From: an uncultured Lachnospiraceae bacterium
Lineage (GTDB): Bacteria > Bacillota > Clostridia > Lachnospirales > Lachnospiraceae
Reading direction: 5' to 3'
NCBI GenBank assembly: GCA_910577955.1
Contig: CAJTNC010000005.1
Coordinates: 62,001 to 126,000 of the forward strand
DNA length: 64,000 bases
Positions 1 to 8,795 of this stretch are shown one piece after another (the first letter of the stretch is position 1; each line of letters starts with the position of its first letter). The position numbers and the translations under genes are program-made. The notes below the pieces were generated by a model. It ran no database searches, was not told the DNA's origin, and saw only the letters and a program-made list of their open reading frames with translations.

Positions 1-1082
1 ATGGTAGGTCTTTCCATCGCGCTGATAGCCTGAATCGCCGCGTCCGGATTTGTCCCTTTGGAGTCATTGTAATAGGCCACGCCTCTCACTTCCTCCACAA
101 ACTCGATCCGGTGTTCCACCGCCCGGAAGTTCTTTATCACATCCAGATATTCCTCTTTGGGAACCCCCATCGCCTCCGATGCCAGAATGGCCGCCATCAC
201 ATTTTCCACATTGCATAGGCCAACCAGCCGCATCTCTCTGATATTCATGAGAGACTCGCTCTTCCCTCCCTGCGACATAAAAATCTCTTCCCCTCTCAGG
301 AAAACGCCCTCTCTCAGTTCTTCCCGCACAGAGAACCAGAGAACTTTCGCCGGACAGGCTTCCCCAAGTTTTCTCGTATCCTTATTGTCATAATTCAAAA
401 TACAAAAATCATTGTTATTTTGATTTTTCGTGATATTGTTTTTTGCCGCTATGTAATTCTCCATCGTATGATGACGGTTTAAATGATCCGGCGTGATATT
501 CAGGATGGCTGAAACTCTCGGATGAAAACTTTCGATAGTCTCCAACTGGAAGCTGCTGATTTCCCCCACCGTGACCGACTGCTCTGTCGTTTTTCCCGCT
601 ATATCCGCATAGGGATACCCGATGTTTCCCATCACAAAGGAAGTCTCGAAATGCCGCTTCATGATCTCGCCGAGCAGCGTGGTCGTAGTCGTTTTGCCGT
701 TTGTCCCGGTGATGGCTACGACCTGCCCCCTCTCTTTCTGATAAGCTAACTCGATCTCCCCCCAGACGGGAATCCCCCTTTTTTGAAACTCTTCCACGAG
801 GGGCGAATCCACAGGCACTCCGGGACTGACCACCAGAAGTTTTGCCTGTTCTTTTATCTCCTCAGGCAGCTTTCCCAGAACGATCTTTGCCGATACGGCT
901 CCTATCGTCACACCCGTCTCTTCCATTTTTACCGCGAGACTCTCCCGCACAGTCTTCTCTGTCAGCTTTTCACTTTCATCAAACAGGACAGGATATGCCC
1001 CCTCCCGCAATAAAAACGCGGCGGCACCGATACCGCTTTTGCCGCAGCCTATGATCAACACGTTTTTTCCAGCCAGCTCCAT
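1..1082 (-). CDS. murD: UDP-N-acetylmuramoylalanine--D-glutamate ligase (MurD), C-terminus outside the window
   Basis: Cytoplasmic Mur ligase that adds D-glutamate to UDP-MurNAc-L-Ala using ATP. About 360 of the usual ~450 residues are visible. The N-terminus reads MELAGKNVLIIGCGKSG, a Rossmann-like UDP-binding start, and the ATP loop GTNGKT lies near residues 126-131, followed by the conserved ITPDHLNRH-type region. The ATG at 1082 has an AGAGAGG ribosome site about 9 bases upstream. It follows mraY in the division cluster, separated by a fold-back element, so it is probably still transcribed from the upstream operon. The reading frame runs off the left edge. Confidence 0.93.
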   Translation of the reverse strand, partial: MELAGKNVLIIGCGKSGIGAAAFLLREGAYPVLFDESEKLTEKTVRESLAVKMEETGVTIGAVSAKIVLGKLPEEIKEQAKLLVVSPGVPVDSPLVEEFQKRGIPVWGEIELAYQKERGQVVAITGTNGKTTTTTLLGEIMKRHFETSFVMGNIGYPYADIAGKTTEQSVTVGEISSFQLETIESFHPRVSAILNITPDHLNRHHTMENYIAAKNNITKNQNNNDFCILNYDNKDTRKLGEACPAKVLWFSVREELREGVFLRGEEIFMSQGGKSESLMNIREMRLVGLCNVENVMAAILASEAMGVPKEEYLDVIKNFRAVEHRIEFVEEVRGVAYYNDSKGTNPDAAIQAISAMERPT

Positions 1083-1099
1083 GATGTTTTTCCTCTCTA

Positions 1100-1347
1100 T
1101 AACTAAATTCCGACTAGGCAATTGCAAAACCCTGCTTTCTGCCGTATTGCCTGTATAAAATTTTCAATCCAACGCAGGCACGCTTTCGCTGCGGCTCAAC
1201 CGTAGCGGTAGTAAGCTCATGTGAAATTTATAAAATTTCACATTTGCTAACTGCCGACGGTCTCGCAGCGCCTGCTTATGGATAGATAAATTTTATACAT
1301 CTAAACAACAGAATCAATGCGTTTCGCAAACGCCTAACTAAATTCCG
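1100..1347. mobile_element. MITE-like fold-back element flanked by a 13-bp direct repeat
   Basis: The 13-mer TAACTAAATTCCG occurs at 1100-1112 and again at 1335-1347, the second copy spanning the mraY stop codon. Between them is a ~222-bp stretch with imperfect terminal inverted repeats (TAGGCAATTGCAAAAC at 1115-1130 and GTTTCGCAAACGCCTA at 1321-1336). It can fold into one long interrupted hairpin whose core is a near-perfect palindrome at 1220-1242 (TGTGAAATTT-ATA-AAATTTCACA). I see no convincing coding frame in it. A related copy at 52628-52768 shares the GTTTCGCAAACGCCTA end (in reverse complement) and an internal ATAAGCAGGCGCT block. This fits a small non-autonomous insertion; the long duplication is unusual for a MITE. 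Confidence 0.6.
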
Positions 1348-2300
1348 GCGTAAGCGACGAGACACAATATTGCCGTGACGATGGAGAACACAGCCACCAC
1401 TCTCGTCTCCGACCAACCGCACAATTCAAAGTGATGGTGGATCGGCGCCATCTTGAAAATCCTCTTTCCGCCTGTCGCTTTAAAATAGCTGACCTGAATA
1501 ATATCAGACATTACTTCCGCCAGATAGATAAACCCTACGATCGGAATAAATAACGGCATTTGCAGCATATAGGCTGTAGCCGCCACAAAACCGCCAAGCG
1601 CCAGAGAACCCGTATCCCCCATGAATACGCTTGCCGGATAGACATTGAACAGCAAAAAGCCAAGCAGCGCCCCCACCACCGCACAGGTGATCGGCTCAAT
1701 GCCGCTGCCGGTTCCGATCGCTACCACCGTAAAAAACGTAGCGACAATGACCGTCACCGAGGAGGCCAGACCGTCCAGTCCGTCCGTAAAATTCGTCCCG
1801 TTGGCAGTACCTATCACAATAAAAAACAAAACAGGGATATTGAATACGCCAAAATCCAGATACTGCCCGGACAGAAAAGGAATTTTCATTGCCATCTGGA
1901 CATCCGTATAGTTTGTGAGATAATAGGCGAAGATTCCCGTCACAATGAACTGTCCCGCCATCTTCTGCCACGCTCTTAGCCCCAGCGAACGCTTCAGTAC
2001 GACCTTAATATAGTCATCAACAAATCCGATCAGCCCAAACCCCAGCGTTAAAAACAGGATAGGAATGATCTTCGGAAAATCTTTCACGTAAAACAGCGAA
2101 GTGATAACCACCGCTATCATGATAAGAATACCGCCCATAGTAGGCGTGCCATTCTTTTTTAAATGGGCCTTGGGTCCTTCCCCTCTGATGGTCTGACCCA
2201 CTTTCAGCCTGCGCAGAAAGGGAATCACCACCGGCCCCAGCAGGGCACTGATCGCAAAGGATATGATCACCGGCAAAATAATAATTCGATCCATACTCAC
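1338..2300 (-). CDS. mraY: Phospho-N-acetylmuramoyl-pentapeptide transferase (MraY)
   Basis: Integral membrane enzyme that moves phospho-MurNAc-pentapeptide from UDP to undecaprenyl phosphate, forming lipid I. At 320 residues with about ten hydrophobic segments it has the family size. The acidic loop FVDDYIKV (near 92-99), the NGTNFTDGLDGL motif and the cytoplasmic MAPIHHHFEL motif are intact. Start is either a GTG at 2300 or the in-frame ATG at 2294 (MDRII); a GAGAG site lies ahead of both, so the choice is open. It sits 45 bases downstream of the SpoVD-like gene, and its last bases are duplicated by the fold-back element. Confidence 0.95.
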   Translation of the reverse strand: MSMDRIIILPVIISFAISALLGPVVIPFLRRLKVGQTIRGEGPKAHLKKNGTPTMGGILIMIAVVITSLFYVKDFPKIIPILFLTLGFGLIGFVDDYIKVVLKRSLGLRAWQKMAGQFIVTGIFAYYLTNYTDVQMAMKIPFLSGQYLDFGVFNIPVLFFIVIGTANGTNFTDGLDGLASSVTVIVATFFTVVAIGTGSGIEPITCAVVGALLGFLLFNVYPASVFMGDTGSLALGGFVAATAYMLQMPLFIPIVGFIYLAEVMSDIIQVSYFKATGGKRIFKMAPIHHHFELCGWSETRVVAVFSIVTAILCLVAYAGI

Positions 2301-2345
2301 TCATCTCTCTTTTCAGCTTATTGTATTACCCAATTGATTATAAGC

Positions 2346-4157
2346 TTATTTTTCCAAATAGGGAAGCACATTTTCAAAAAGCTGTCTCACCACCGGCGCC
2401 GCGATCTGTCCGCCGTAGTAAGTTCCCTGCGGAGAATGGATCACTACAAGGGCTAAAACCTCCGGATCATCCGCCGGAGAAAAACCCACAAAGGAGGCGA
2501 TATACCTGCCGCTTCCTCTGGGCAGTGTCTGACTTGTAGCCGTTTTCCCGCCGATGCTGTACCCCTCTACCTGAGCTTTTGCACCTCCGCCTTCGGAAAC
2601 CACTTTTTCCAACAACATCTGCAGTGTCTCCGAGGTTTCCGCACTCACGATCTGTCTGCCTTTCTCTTTCTCAAAGCTTTCCGTCTGATTTCCCTTTTCA
2701 TCCACCGCCCTAAGGGCCAAATGGGGCGTCACCCTTCTTCCGCCATTGACAAGTGATGAGACGGTAGTCGCAAGCTGCAGCGGAGTGATCTGAAACGACT
2801 GTCCAAAAGACATCGTGGCCAGTTCGACGTTGCCGATGGCCTCCTTTTTATGCATGATCGTCCCTGCCTCTCCGGGCAGGTCTACTCCCGTTTTTTGCAG
2901 CAATCCGAATTGCTTTAAGCAGTCGTAATATCTCTCCGCTCCCACTCTGAGCCCCAGCGTCACAAACACCGGATTACAGGAATTGCAAATCCCTTTTGTA
3001 AAATCCTCCGCCCCATGTCCCCCCACCTTGTGACACCGGATCCGCCTGTCATCCACCACAATAAAACCGGGACAGCTGAAAGTATCCGATAAAGTCACCG
3101 AACCGTTCTCTAGCGCTGCGGCGGCAGTGATCACCTTAAAAGTGGAACCCGGCTCATAAGTATCGTTGATGCAGCCATTTCGCCACATACCGTTCAACTT
3201 CTCCTGCCTCAGTTCTTCCTCGCTCTTTTCTTCTTCCGCGCTCTCTTTCACGGCATTTTCGTCCTGCTCCTTTTTTGCTTCCTCCTTTGCCTTCTTTCTG
3301 GCCTCTTCCTTTGCCCGCAGGGCTTCATATTCCGGCGTCAGCGTGTAGGGTTCGTTCAAATTGAACTCCGGCACGTCCACCATCGCCATAATCTCCCCAT
3401 TTTGCGGGTTCATCACGATAAGAGATACTCTGTCCGCCTCTTTGGTTGCCATCACCTGTTTGGCAAGCTGGGTAGCATAACTTTGTATATTATAGTCCAG
3501 ACTGACGACAAGATCGTTCCCGGCCACCGGCTCCTTCCTGCGCTCACTGGCCGCCTCTATCTCGATGCCCGCCGCATCGGTCAGCGTCAGTATCATGCCT
3601 TCCTCACCGCTTAAATACTCATCGTAGATCACTTCTAACCCGATGATCCCCTGATTGTCGCCTCCCGTAAACCCCAGCACTTTCGAAGCCAGCGCATCAT
3701 AAGGGTAATAACGCTTATAATCCTCATCCACCTTCACACCGGGCAGATCAGCCTCCCTGATCTCATCGCCCAGTTTTTTCGGCACATTGCTTTTTATCCT
3801 TTCCATGGAGGAATACTTCTCCACCCGCTTTCTGACAAATTCCTCGGAGAGATCCAGTTTTCCTGCAAGAAAGGAGATCACTTTCTCCGCATCCTCGATC
3901 TGGGAATGAATCACGGAGATCGTACACACAGTCTTATTGTCCGCAAGCACCACGCCGTTTCGATCTAATATCCTGCCTCTGGCCGCTTTGATCGCCCGCT
4001 CTCTCTCGTGCAGATCTTCCGCCTTATCTGTATAGTAGGCCGACTGAAAGATCATAAGATCCGCCAGCCTGACCCCCAATAAGACAAATGTGGCCATACA
4101 CAGAAAAAATACTACCACAACTTTTTTTCTATTGTATGTCTTATTTTTATTTGACAT
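2346..4157 (-). CDS. spoVD: SpoVD-like class B penicillin-binding protein (transpeptidase)
   Basis: Membrane-anchored DD-transpeptidase that cross-links peptidoglycan; the second transpeptidase after ftsL is SpoVD in Bacillus/Clostridium clusters, where it makes spore cortex. 603 residues: one TM segment (about 13-35), a dimerisation domain, then the catalytic domain with STFK (S338-K341) and SCN (393-395). Two oddities are seen: the third motif reads GGKTATSQ (K538-A540) where the family has KTGT, and a ~40-residue Lys/Glu-rich, probably coiled-coil insertion (about 280-322) precedes the active serine. No PASTA domain is present. FtsI-type function cannot be excluded, since the assignment rests on gene order. 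Confidence 0.8.
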   Translation of the reverse strand: MSNKNKTYNRKKVVVVFFLCMATFVLLGVRLADLMIFQSAYYTDKAEDLHERERAIKAARGRILDRNGVVLADNKTVCTISVIHSQIEDAEKVISFLAGKLDLSEEFVRKRVEKYSSMERIKSNVPKKLGDEIREADLPGVKVDEDYKRYYPYDALASKVLGFTGGDNQGIIGLEVIYDEYLSGEEGMILTLTDAAGIEIEAASERRKEPVAGNDLVVSLDYNIQSYATQLAKQVMATKEADRVSLIVMNPQNGEIMAMVDVPEFNLNEPYTLTPEYEALRAKEEARKKAKEEAKKEQDENAVKESAEEEKSEEELRQEKLNGMWRNGCINDTYEPGSTFKVITAAAALENGSVTLSDTFSCPGFIVVDDRRIRCHKVGGHGAEDFTKGICNSCNPVFVTLGLRVGAERYYDCLKQFGLLQKTGVDLPGEAGTIMHKKEAIGNVELATMSFGQSFQITPLQLATTVSSLVNGGRRVTPHLALRAVDEKGNQTESFEKEKGRQIVSAETSETLQMLLEKVVSEGGGAKAQVEGYSIGGKTATSQTLPRGSGRYIASFVGFSPADDPEVLALVVIHSPQGTYYGGQIAAPVVRQLFENVLPYLEK

Positions 4158-4221
4158 AAAGATAACCGGAATGCTTTCTTATTATACTTTATGTCTGAGC
4201 GGCTCTTTTTATGCCCCTCTC

Positions 4222-6537
4222 CTACTCTCTTTCCTCACCGGAACTCTCACTGCCGCCCGCAAGGCCCACATGGCTGCCCATCATAGAACCTGCCTCCAGA
4301 TCATGGCCTGTTTCCGGATCGATCTGATGGCCTGTTTCCGGATCGATATAATTTCCTGTTTCCGGATCTTTTTCAAAAGTCTTCCATCTCTCCGGCACAA
4401 AACCGCCTTCCGTGCCTTCTCCGGATGTCTCTCCGCCGGCGCCTCCTTCCCCGGCAGTGCCTTCTTCACCTTCACCGGTTTCTCCGGCGGTACCTTCTTC
4501 ACCTTCTTGGCCTTCGCCGGTTTCGCCCTCTGCGCCTTCTTCACCGCCGCTCTCTTCCGTGTTTTCCGGTGTTACTTCATTGCCTGATACGGCCTGCTGC
4601 TTGTAATAATTCGTATTTTCCAGATGCAGCGCGTCCAGTTCCGCCTGCTCTGTCTCCGTCACTTCCTCCGTCATAAAGATACCCAGATAAGGCAGCGCCT
4701 CCGTCAGAATGCTTCGCACCAGCACCGTCGCATATTTTGCATCATCCTGATTCTTCACATTCGGTCTGTCCACCACCACATAGATGGCGATCTGTGGATC
4801 ATTGGCCGGCGCATATCCCATAAAGGAAACCACATAATCTTTTTTGTCACGGGGCACGGTCTCCGCCGTTCCTGTCTTTCCGCCGATGGCATAGCCCGCC
4901 GGTCTCGCTGTTTTTCCCGTTCCGTCGGTGACAACGCCGTTGCAGTAATCGATGATCGTACTGCTGACGCTCGGCGAGATGGTCTGTTTCAACACTCTGG
5001 GTTCCATGGTCTGCACCGTGGCTCCATCCTGACTGATCACTCGGCTCACCATATGAGGTTCATAATAATTTCCGCCGTTGATCAGAGAACAAAAACCCGT
5101 GATCATCTGGATCATGGTCACATTGAATCCCTGTCCGAAAGAACAGGTCGCCAATTCTGTGGGCCCCATTTTATCCGCAGTGTAGACAAGTCCTACCGTT
5201 CTTGCCTCCCCGGCCAGATCGATGTTTGTCTTTAATCCGAAGTTAAAATTATGCTGATAATCACAAAAATAGTTTTTTCCTTCCGTCTCCGCAATATACA
5301 TTAACGCCACGTTGCAGGATTTTTCTATCGCTTCCTTTATCGTTACTTCCCCATCCCCGTATGTATTATGACAACTGATGGGCCAGCCGCCGATCTCCCG
5401 CTTTCCGGTACAAAGATATTTCTCGTTTCCGGCGATCGCTCCACAGTCAAGAGCGGAGGCTACCGTGAAAGGCTTCATGGTGGAACCGGGCTCGTAGGTA
5501 TCGGAAATACAGAAATTGCGCCACAGTTTATTGTAGGCTTCGTAGAGTGTCCCCTCCTCCTCCATCGCCTGAATCTCTTCCGGCTTATATATTGCACTGA
5601 TATCCTTTGGATCATTCAGGTTAAATCCCGGGGCGCTGGCCATGGCGATCACATTCCCCGTATCAACCTCCATCATGATACAGGCTGCGTTATTTGCGCC
5701 CGGCCCCTCTCTTTCAACGTCCCGATATTCCTCTATAAACTTGTTCAGATATTTCTCCGCAATACTCTGCACATTGGCGTCTATCGTCGAGACGATAGTA
5801 TATCCGTCCACCGCCGGCTTTACGGTTCTCTCCAGAATACTGTCGGCATTCAGATAACCGTATTCTCTGCCGACGATACCGTTTAAAGTGTCGTTGTAAT
5901 ATTCTTCCAAACCGAAAGTCCCTTTGTTGTCCTCCGTGATAAAGCCTATCACATCGCTGGCAAGGGTATTGTTCGGATAATATCTCCTGTACTCTTTCTC
6001 AAACCAAACCCCTTTGATATTCACTCCCTTTTTCACATCCTCCTCCAGATCCAGAAAAGGTTCGATCTCATCGTAGGTGAGTTGCTTCAAAAACACCTTG
6101 TACTGTGCCCGCTGGTTTTTGTCCTTCTTTTTATTGTCCTCCAAATATTTGGCCAATTCCGTCTGATCGATGTCCGGAAAGCAGGTTCGCAGCGCATTCA
6201 CGGTAGGTTGTATATACGCCTCCTTCTCCAACACCAGTTTAGCGTCTACAACCAGATTGTATACCCGCTCGCTGGTGGCAAGAACAGTCCCGTTTCGATC
6301 CAGAATATCGCCGCGCTTGAACGGAAGCGTGGTGGAATCGTACTGTTGCTGGGAAAGCACCTGTTTCTCATACTCCTTCCCGTTATCTTTTCCGATATAG
6401 AACAGTCTTACGCTAAGGCCCACGAAAGCTGATAGTACCAAAAAGAACAGTACCACCAGCTTCTTCTGCATCCTCTGCGTAAATTTCCGTTCTGTCGCTT
6501 TCACTCTTTTTCTTTCTCTGTTTCTTCTTTCTGCCAA
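4222..6537 (-). CDS. FtsI/PbpB-like division transpeptidase with acidic repeat tail
   Basis: Class B penicillin-binding protein expected to cross-link septal peptidoglycan. 771 residues: basic cytoplasmic N-terminus, TM at about 27-45, pedestal domain, then the transpeptidase domain with STMK (S352-K355), SCN (407-409) and KTGT (554-557), all intact. After about residue 640 a ~130-residue low-complexity tail rich in Glu, Gly and Thr follows, ending with three 8-residue DPETG repeats; this replaces the PASTA domains found in many relatives. Directly downstream of ftsL (22-base gap) and upstream of the SpoVD-like gene. Position and the complete motif set make it the likely essential division PBP. 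Confidence 0.88.
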   Translation of the reverse strand: MAERRNRERKRVKATERKFTQRMQKKLVVLFFLVLSAFVGLSVRLFYIGKDNGKEYEKQVLSQQQYDSTTLPFKRGDILDRNGTVLATSERVYNLVVDAKLVLEKEAYIQPTVNALRTCFPDIDQTELAKYLEDNKKKDKNQRAQYKVFLKQLTYDEIEPFLDLEEDVKKGVNIKGVWFEKEYRRYYPNNTLASDVIGFITEDNKGTFGLEEYYNDTLNGIVGREYGYLNADSILERTVKPAVDGYTIVSTIDANVQSIAEKYLNKFIEEYRDVEREGPGANNAACIMMEVDTGNVIAMASAPGFNLNDPKDISAIYKPEEIQAMEEEGTLYEAYNKLWRNFCISDTYEPGSTMKPFTVASALDCGAIAGNEKYLCTGKREIGGWPISCHNTYGDGEVTIKEAIEKSCNVALMYIAETEGKNYFCDYQHNFNFGLKTNIDLAGEARTVGLVYTADKMGPTELATCSFGQGFNVTMIQMITGFCSLINGGNYYEPHMVSRVISQDGATVQTMEPRVLKQTISPSVSSTIIDYCNGVVTDGTGKTARPAGYAIGGKTGTAETVPRDKKDYVVSFMGYAPANDPQIAIYVVVDRPNVKNQDDAKYATVLVRSILTEALPYLGIFMTEEVTETEQAELDALHLENTNYYKQQAVSGNEVTPENTEESGGEEGAEGETGEGQEGEEGTAGETGEGEEGTAGEGGAGGETSGEGTEGGFVPERWKTFEKDPETGNYIDPETGHQIDPETGHDLEAGSMMGSHVGLAGGSESSGEERE
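4307..4368 (-). repeat. Three 24-bp in-frame tandem repeats coding DPETG units
   Basis: The 14-mer CCTGTTTCCGGATC (plus strand) occurs at 4307-4320, 4331-4344 and 4355-4368, a strict 24-base period. In the minus frame this codes three successive DPETG-x-x-(I/L) octapeptides in the extracellular tail of the penicillin-binding protein. Such repeats may change copy number by slippage. Confidence 0.85.
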
Positions 6538-6559
6538 AGATATTGTTTCCCCTTTCGCA

Positions 6560-7048
6560 TTACTCCAAGTTATTTATCTGCCGCACATAGTCCGTCTCGG
6601 CATCTTCCACAATGATGATCTGTCCCTCTCCCGCATAGGTCATACCCAACTCGCCGATTGCAACAGCTTTGATCTGCTCAAGATCTATACTGCTGCTGAT
6701 CCGATTGTACTCCTCGTCGTTGGCCAGTTTCAGATTATTATAGTGCAGCTCCATCTCAGAAATCGACTCCACGCGGCTTTTGATATCCGCCTGCATGTTA
6801 AGATAACCGTACAGAGTCATCACCGCAAATGTCATTGCCACCGACAGAAAAAGCATATAGCCCAGATTCATGTGGGATGCCTTCTCCCTGTTTTTTCTTG
6901 CCGTATTGCTCAGACGTTTTTTGCGGGGCATTTCCCTGATTTCCATGCCCTCTCTCAGCTCTCTTGCCGCGCTGCCCTCCAAATATGTAATTTTCCTTGC
7001 ACCGCCTTCGTATCTGCGAGTATTTGTGCTTCTCCTTCTCTCCGTCAT
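6560..7048 (-). CDS. ftsL: FtsL-like septum protein
   Basis: Small bitopic membrane protein of the divisome, expected to partner DivIC/FtsB and the division transpeptidase. 162 residues: a strongly basic cytoplasmic region of about 60 residues, one TM segment (about 61-82) and a short heptad-like extracellular stretch (about 88-130). Sequence conservation in FtsL is low, so the call rests on topology and position: it lies between rsmH (19-base gap) and the first transpeptidase, the standard ftsL place. The cytoplasmic part is longer than in many FtsL proteins. Confidence 0.8.
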   Translation of the reverse strand: MTERRRSTNTRRYEGGARKITYLEGSAARELREGMEIREMPRKKRLSNTARKNREKASHMNLGYMLFLSVAMTFAVMTLYGYLNMQADIKSRVESISEMELHYNNLKLANDEEYNRISSSIDLEQIKAVAIGELGMTYAGEGQIIIVEDAETDYVRQINNLE

Positions 7049-7067
7049 ATTCTAACCCCGCTTTAAT

Positions 7068-8009
7068 TTATATCTGCTTTCGCTCGAACACGCGCAGCTT
7101 CGCGCTCCTTGACCTGCTGTTGTTTTCCAGTTCTTCCTCCGAGGGAAAAATCGGTTTTTTCGTGATCACCTTTCCCTTTGACCTTCTCCCGCAGACGCAC
7201 ACCGGAAACTCCGGCGGGCAGATACAGGGATTTTCACCTGTGCGGAAGATATTCTTCACGATCCGGTCCTCCAACGAATGGAATGTGATAATACAGATCC
7301 TTCCACCCGGTCTCAAAAAGTCTATCATCTCATCCAACGAATCCTTCAACACCTCCAGTTCATGGTTGCATTCAATCCGAATGGCCTGATAGGTTCTTTT
7401 AGAGGGATGTCCGCCTCCCTGCCGCATTTTGGCAGGAATCGCATTTTTGATGATCTCGTTCAGTTCAAAAGTTGTCGTAATTTCTTTGTTTTCTCTTTCT
7501 CTTACAATATGTTTCGCAATATTTTTCGCAAAAGGTTCCTCTCCGTAATCTTTTATCACATGAAACAGCTCTTTCTCCGTGTAGCCGTTTACGATCTCTT
7601 TGGCGCTGAGTGTATTTCTGCTATCCATGCGCATATCGAGCGTCGTATCGTATCGGTAGGAAAACCCTCTGTCCGCCGTGTCAAACTGATAGGAAGAAAC
7701 CCCCAGATCGAGCACGATTCCGTCCACGCCCTCCACGCCCTCCTGCCGCAAAACAGCCGCCGCATTGCGGTAATTTTCCCGGATAACCGTCACTTTTTCG
7801 CCGTAGGGTCTAAGCCTTTCCGATGCCGCCGCAACAGCTGCTTCATCCTGATCTACCCCGAAGAGATGTCCCTTTCCCGCAAGCCTTCGCAGCACGGCTT
7901 CGGCATGTCCGCCGCCTCCCAGCGTACCGTCCAGATAAATTCCCTCCGGCTTGATATGAAGCTGTTCTATCGTCTCTTCCAGCAAAACTGAGTAATGATT
8001 GAATTCCAC
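7068..8009 (-). CDS. rsmH: 16S rRNA m4C1402 methyltransferase RsmH (MraW)
   Basis: Uses S-adenosylmethionine to N4-methylate C1402 in the ribosomal decoding centre. 313 residues, the normal length. It opens with [12 protein letters not shown], has the SAM-binding [10 protein letters not shown] motif (about 28-37), [14 protein letters not shown], the DMRMD motif, and the C-terminal [11 protein letters not shown] region. Start ATG at 8009 lies 13 bases after mraZ. It is the second gene of the division cluster. Confidence 0.96.
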   Translation of the reverse strand: MEFNHYSVLLEETIEQLHIKPEGIYLDGTLGGGGHAEAVLRRLAGKGHLFGVDQDEAAVAAASERLRPYGEKVTVIRENYRNAAAVLRQEGVEGVDGIVLDLGVSSYQFDTADRGFSYRYDTTLDMRMDSRNTLSAKEIVNGYTEKELFHVIKDYGEEPFAKNIAKHIVRERENKEITTTFELNEIIKNAIPAKMRQGGGHPSKRTYQAIRIECNHELEVLKDSLDEMIDFLRPGGRICIITFHSLEDRIVKNIFRTGENPCICPPEFPVCVCGRRSKGKVITKKPIFPSEEELENNSRSRSAKLRVFERKQI

Positions 8010-8022
8010 TTTCCTCTCCCGT

Positions 8023-8457
8023 TTACAGCCTGATTCCCATGCTGGAGAGTTCCTCCATCACATCGTCCATCTCCTCAAAGGAAGTCTCCACGCTCTCGTA
8101 ACGCTCTTTGCTCCAGATCTCCACTTTTGTTCCTACGCCTACGGATACCACTTCTTTCTCAATACCCGCATACTCCCGCAGCTTGGCCGGCAGCAGGATC
8201 CTTCCCTGTCCGTCCACTTCCACTTCGGCGGCTCCCGCAAAGAAGAAACGGATAAACTGTCTGCCGTTTTTACTGCTCAGCGGTAAGTTATTGATGCCTT
8301 CTTCCACGCGATGCCACTCTTCTTCGCCGTAAGCAAACAGACAACCATCCAGCCCTTTCGTCACCACGAATTTTTTACCCAGTTCATCGCGGAATCTGGA
8401 AGGGACGAAAAGCCTGCCTTTTGCATCTGCTGTATGGTCATATTCTCCCATAAACAT
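8023..8457 (-). CDS. mraZ: Transcriptional regulator MraZ
   Basis: AbrB-fold DNA-binding protein that in studied bacteria regulates its own division-cluster promoter. 144 residues with two SpoVT/AbrB-like halves: [22 protein letters not shown] near the start and a second half around [18 protein letters not shown] (about 80-100). The ATG at 8457 has AAGGTGA upstream. First gene of the cluster; candidate binding boxes are described upstream of it. Confidence 0.95.
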   Translation of the reverse strand: MFMGEYDHTADAKGRLFVPSRFRDELGKKFVVTKGLDGCLFAYGEEEWHRVEEGINNLPLSSKNGRQFIRFFFAGAAEVEVDGQGRILLPAKLREYAGIEKEVVSVGVGTKVEIWSKERYESVETSFEEMDDVMEELSSMGIRL

Positions 8458-8478
8458 GCGGCATCACCTTCTTTTCCA

Positions 8479-8551
8479 CCACTTTCAGCCTTAATTGCTC
8501 CATTACTCACCACTTTTATGTCATTTTAACCTACTTTCCCACTTTTGACAA
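8479..8551 (-). promoter_or_regulatory. Promoter of the division cluster with MraZ-like GTGG boxes
   Basis: On the minus strand TTGTCA (8546-8551) and TAAAAT (8523-8528) are separated by exactly 17 bases, a good sigma-A promoter. The box AAAGTGG occurs at 8539-8545 inside the spacer and again at 8510-8516 and 8479-8485; a variant, AAAGTAGG, directly abuts the first. MraZ is known to bind repeated (T)GGGN/GTGG-type boxes ahead of its gene. The spacing here (about 29-31 bases) differs from the 10-base period known in E. coli, so operator function is inferred. Confidence 0.6.
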
Positions 8552-8576
8552 CCCCCAGCCGTTCCACCAAAAGACG

Positions 8577-8624
8577 TAAAAAGAGACATTTTGCATGCCT
8601 TTTCACAAAATGTCTCTCCTTTTT
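8577..8624 (-). terminator. Intrinsic terminator between the anti-sigma gene and mraZ
   Basis: A 12-bp perfect stem (AGAGACATTTTG at 8582-8593 with its complement at 8606-8617) around a 12-base loop is followed on the minus strand by a run of T. It would stop transcripts arriving from the sigma/anti-sigma operon. The stretch from 8655 to 8760 is extremely A/T rich; I see nothing else definable in it. Confidence 0.75.
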
Positions 8625-8795
8625 CCACTATATCCTGTGCCTATTTTCCTTCCACCTACAAAATATTTCAATTTTTGCAGTTTAAAAAATATTTTAAAAA
8701 AATTTTATTTTTTTTTAATTTTTGTATATTTTTTGCAAATATAAATGGATTTTCGGCATATCATAAGATTTTCCTTACATCCTGTCAGGATCCCT

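Noticed and set aside
1140..1320. A small protein or structured RNA gene between mraY and murD
   Set aside because: No start codon with a ribosome site and no promoter; the terminal repeats and flanking duplication explain the sequence as an inserted element.
3166..3348. Plus-strand Ser/Phe-rich frame
   Set aside because: Exact antisense shadow of the Lys/Glu-rich insertion in the SpoVD-like gene; low complexity explains the open frame.
4412..4676. Plus-strand Pro/Ser-rich frames
   Set aside because: Antisense shadow of the Gly/Glu-rich tail of the penicillin-binding protein.
8655..8760. Very A/T-rich stretch as a possible replication origin or curved-DNA site
   Set aside because: No DnaA-box cluster is visible, and it lies between a terminator and the end of a gene, where such composition is common.
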